Positions 62,149 through 64,000 of a stretch of DNA of 64,000 bases are shown here, in pieces. A program made the position numbers and the translations under genes. Position 1 is the stretch's first letter. Every line of letters starts with the position of its first letter. The notes beneath the pieces are model-generated. The model did not search any database. It was given only the letters and a program-made list of their open reading frames with translations, and was not told where the DNA came from. This DNA is from Mariniflexile fucanivorans (GTDB lineage: Bacteria > Bacteroidota > Bacteroidia > Flavobacteriales > Flavobacteriaceae), in contig NZ_SLUP01000010.1 of NCBI RefSeq assembly GCF_004341235.1, forward strand, positions 62,001-126,000, read 5' to 3'.

Positions 62149-63705
62149 TTATTTTTCGCCATTGCCTGTTAAAGTACTAACCAAACCACTTTTTACGTTA
62201 ATCCATAAATAGTTAAAGAACGATTTAGTTGTATCTCGTTCTGCTTCTATATCGCCAAATCGAAATCCTTCATCGTTGGTTTTAGAGTCGCCACTTACAA
62301 AAATATTTCCTATGGCCGTCAGGACTTTATTGATTTTAGAACTATTTTGACGTAATAGGTTAAATTTAAAATCGTCATATTTCATCTTAATTTCTCCTTC
62401 AGATGTTACGTTATTGCCGTAAAACGTAAAGTACATTTGTTGGAGAGTCCCTTCGGCAAGTGCATTTAAATTAGGTTTAAAAAAAGGATTTAAAACATTA
62501 GCAGGTAAATTTTGTATCGCTCCAGAAATTTCAAAAGTATCAGAGGTATTATTTACATCAAAACTCCAATTGAGCTCCAAGGGCGCTTCCCCCATAAGTT
62601 CAGAATGTATTTTTATATCGGTTTTTTCAGCGTTCTTTACGTTGGTTAAATGCTTTAAAGTAGCATCCACTTTATTAAAAAATATTTTGCCTGCTTTTTT
62701 ATCGGGTTCAACCAATTCGGCATAAGAAATATATCCATTTTTAATTTCGGTTTGTTTTATTGCCAAATCAAAGGTTAATGTCCTTAATGATTTGCTGTAT
62801 AGAGGCTTAAAAGTTAAATCGTCGGGCAATAATTTATCTCTATAAATTTCTAGATTAGGCTCTACTATTTCTGTTGATGCCACGGTAATAGTAAAAGGAT
62901 CCTCAAAAAAATTGAAGGTTAAGCTTTTAAGTATCACCCTAGGAATGTTTAAATTAATATAATCGCGCTCTTTACTTAAATGTCTGGAAAGTTCTTGTTT
63001 ATCATATTTGGGAGCTATTTGTAAATTTTCTAATTGCCAAACATCTTTATTGGTGTTTACGCTGCTAATTTTAATGGTTTCATACTCATTATTTCCTAAA
63101 ATGATATTTTTTGCATTTAGATTATAATCCTCAAAAGCAAATGGTCTTTTAGTTTCGGAATTTAAATCGATTTTACTTCCCGAGACTTTTAAATTATAAG
63201 ATTTAACTGAAAGTTTAACGCTATCGGTACTTTGTTTCATCACATCCAAACTACCGTTGGCAATATTTAGTTCATCAAATTTTATGGTCTTAATTCCTTT
63301 TTTTTTGGCTTTCGATTCCGATTTATTAGAAGCAATTTTTTTATAAGGATAATAATGAAGCTTAGGATGCTTTAAATGAATGTTTTTAATGGAAAGCGTT
63401 TCATTAAACATCAAATCCCAATAACCAATACCGTTTAATTCAAGCGATTCTAATTTCAAAAAAGTATGGTTTTGAAGTGTATCATTACTTTTTATTTTCA
63501 GTTCAGTTTGGTATAAAATAGCATCGCCACTAAGTATATTAATGTCTAAATCTGAATATTTTAATGCAAACTGAGGTGGTAATTTCTGCGATAATAAATC
63601 CGTTACATAATTTTTGGCCCACCATTGTAATAAGAAAAAACCAAGCAGGAAAAAAACTATTATAAATAGTAATATGACAATGTTTTTTTTCTTAAAAAGG
63701 GTCAT
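62149..63705 (-). CDS. AsmA/DUF748-like envelope protein
   Basis: A 518-residue protein with one N-terminal membrane helix (about 9-28) and a long, mostly beta-strand periplasmic part. Repeating short units such as LKIKSNDTLQNHTFLKLESL and ELNIANGSLDVMKQ resemble the DUF748/AsmA-type bridge-forming repeats found in proteins that contact phospholipids. The assignment is tentative because I matched the build and not a specific signature. The downstream membrane-protein gene is 12 bp away; the ArsC-like gene is 9 bp upstream. Confidence 0.6.
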   Translation of the reverse strand: MTLFKKKNIVILLFIIVFFLLGFFLLQWWAKNYVTDLLSQKLPPQFALKYSDLDINILSGDAILYQTELKIKSNDTLQNHTFLKLESLELNGIGYWDLMFNETLSIKNIHLKHPKLHYYPYKKIASNKSESKAKKKGIKTIKFDELNIANGSLDVMKQSTDSVKLSVKSYNLKVSGSKIDLNSETKRPFAFEDYNLNAKNIILGNNEYETIKISSVNTNKDVWQLENLQIAPKYDKQELSRHLSKERDYINLNIPRVILKSLTFNFFEDPFTITVASTEIVEPNLEIYRDKLLPDDLTFKPLYSKSLRTLTFDLAIKQTEIKNGYISYAELVEPDKKAGKIFFNKVDATLKHLTNVKNAEKTDIKIHSELMGEAPLELNWSFDVNNTSDTFEISGAIQNLPANVLNPFFKPNLNALAEGTLQQMYFTFYGNNVTSEGEIKMKYDDFKFNLLRQNSSKINKVLTAIGNIFVSGDSKTNDEGFRFGDIEAERDTTKSFFNYLWINVKSGLVSTLTGNGEK

Positions 63706-63714
63706 AAAAATGGT

Positions 63715-64000
63715 CTATTTATTATAGGGTTTGGGTTGATTTGTAGTGTCTGGTTCCATATATTTAACAAAATCGGATGGCGAATGTATGGCAACCATTT
63801 TTTTTCCTATTATAGCTATAGGAAAAGCTAAGGTTTCTGGGTGTTTTTCTAGTATACGAAGCCAATCGTGTTGATCCAAATCAATGGATTTATCTCCATA
63901 GTTTTTTACAAAATTGGGATGTTCTGTATTTATTAATTTATGGATTTCTATGTTAAGTCCATCGGCAATTTCAGCCCAATGACTACCGGGTATATTTGTT
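63715..64000 (-). CDS. ArsC-like thioredoxin-fold protein, C-terminal fragment
   Basis: The 94 visible codons end at the stop 63717-63715, and the gene continues beyond the right edge. The block LEKHPETLAFPIAIIGKKMV and the last helix SPSDFVKYM match the C-terminal half of ArsC/Spx-like proteins, where PxxRPI is usual. The N-terminal CxxC or single cysteine region is outside the window, so arsenate reductase activity cannot be judged. The last 12 residues are a Pro/Asn-rich extension. Confidence 0.6.
   Translation of the reverse strand, partial: TNIPGSHWAEIADGLNIEIHKLINTEHPNFVKNYGDKSIDLDQHDWLRILEKHPETLAFPIAIIGKKMVAIHSPSDFVKYMEPDTTNQPKPYNK

Overview
The window is a low-GC, gene-dense chromosomal segment of a marine-type member of the Bacteroidetes, most likely family Flavobacteriaceae. 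The evidence is a PorP/SprF-like protein beside a SprB-repeat adhesin with a gliding/type IX secretion C-terminus, a carboxypeptidase-regulatory-like/TonB-plug fusion, a menaquinone operon, an alginate lyase of PL7 type, and AT-rich spacers with few Shine-Dalgarno sequences. No rRNA, tRNA, CRISPR array, prophage or integrase was seen. The species cannot be named from the sequence alone.

Layout. 1-5.4 kb: tail of an outer-membrane protein gene, a large FAD/FeS oxidoreductase, an LpxH-like phosphoesterase and aroC. 5.4-10.5 kb: a repeat-rich spacer, a dicarboxylate/amino-acid symporter, a mercaptopyruvate sulfurtransferase, a RarD-type permease, a DCC thiol oxidoreductase and a PL7 alginate lyase lipoprotein. 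10.4-15.4 kb: MutS2-like protein and RecG; recG carries an in-frame 445-bp element with inverted ends that encodes a DUF559 nuclease domain. 15.5-21 kb: a compact five-gene operon (GNAT-like transferase, acyl carrier protein, AsnB-type amidotransferase, NadE-like synthetase, adenylate-forming ligase) that looks like a small biosynthetic pathway of unknown product. 21.3-28.7 kb: M1 aminopeptidase, PorP/SprF-like protein and a 1445-residue surface adhesin. 28.9-35.4 kb: two tandem patatin-like lipases, a membrane protein, an FMN glutamate-synthase-like enzyme and a UvrD/PcrA helicase. 35.5-45.8 kb: mixed housekeeping genes (Sua5/YrdC, OmpA, GT2, HolA, Ung, YfcC-type transporter) with a GIY-YIG nuclease gene set in integron-cassette-like flanks. 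46-53.1 kb: menaquinone operon menB-menA-x-x-menC-x-menE, in which menE is interrupted in frame by a dispersed palindromic repeat. 53.2-56.6 kb: a von Willebrand A/TonB-plug fusion, a 20 % cysteine copper-bundle protein and a GSP26-like flavoprotein. 56.9-64 kb: stress-type genes (response regulator, OsmC, DUF5670, YihY, AraC regulator, DUF2383, DUF1328) and two envelope proteins, ending in a partial ArsC-like gene.

Two themes stand out. First, several dispersed repeat families occur in the window, and two of them have entered essential-type genes in frame without breaking them: the DUF559 element in recG and a 33-bp repeat in menE. A hairpin resembling the ends of the DUF559 element also lies directly upstream of the symporter start. 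Second, the operon at 15.5-21 kb combines carrier protein, ligase, amidotransferase and NadE-like enzyme in a way I cannot assign to a described pathway. All calls rest on reading the sequence; no database search was run.
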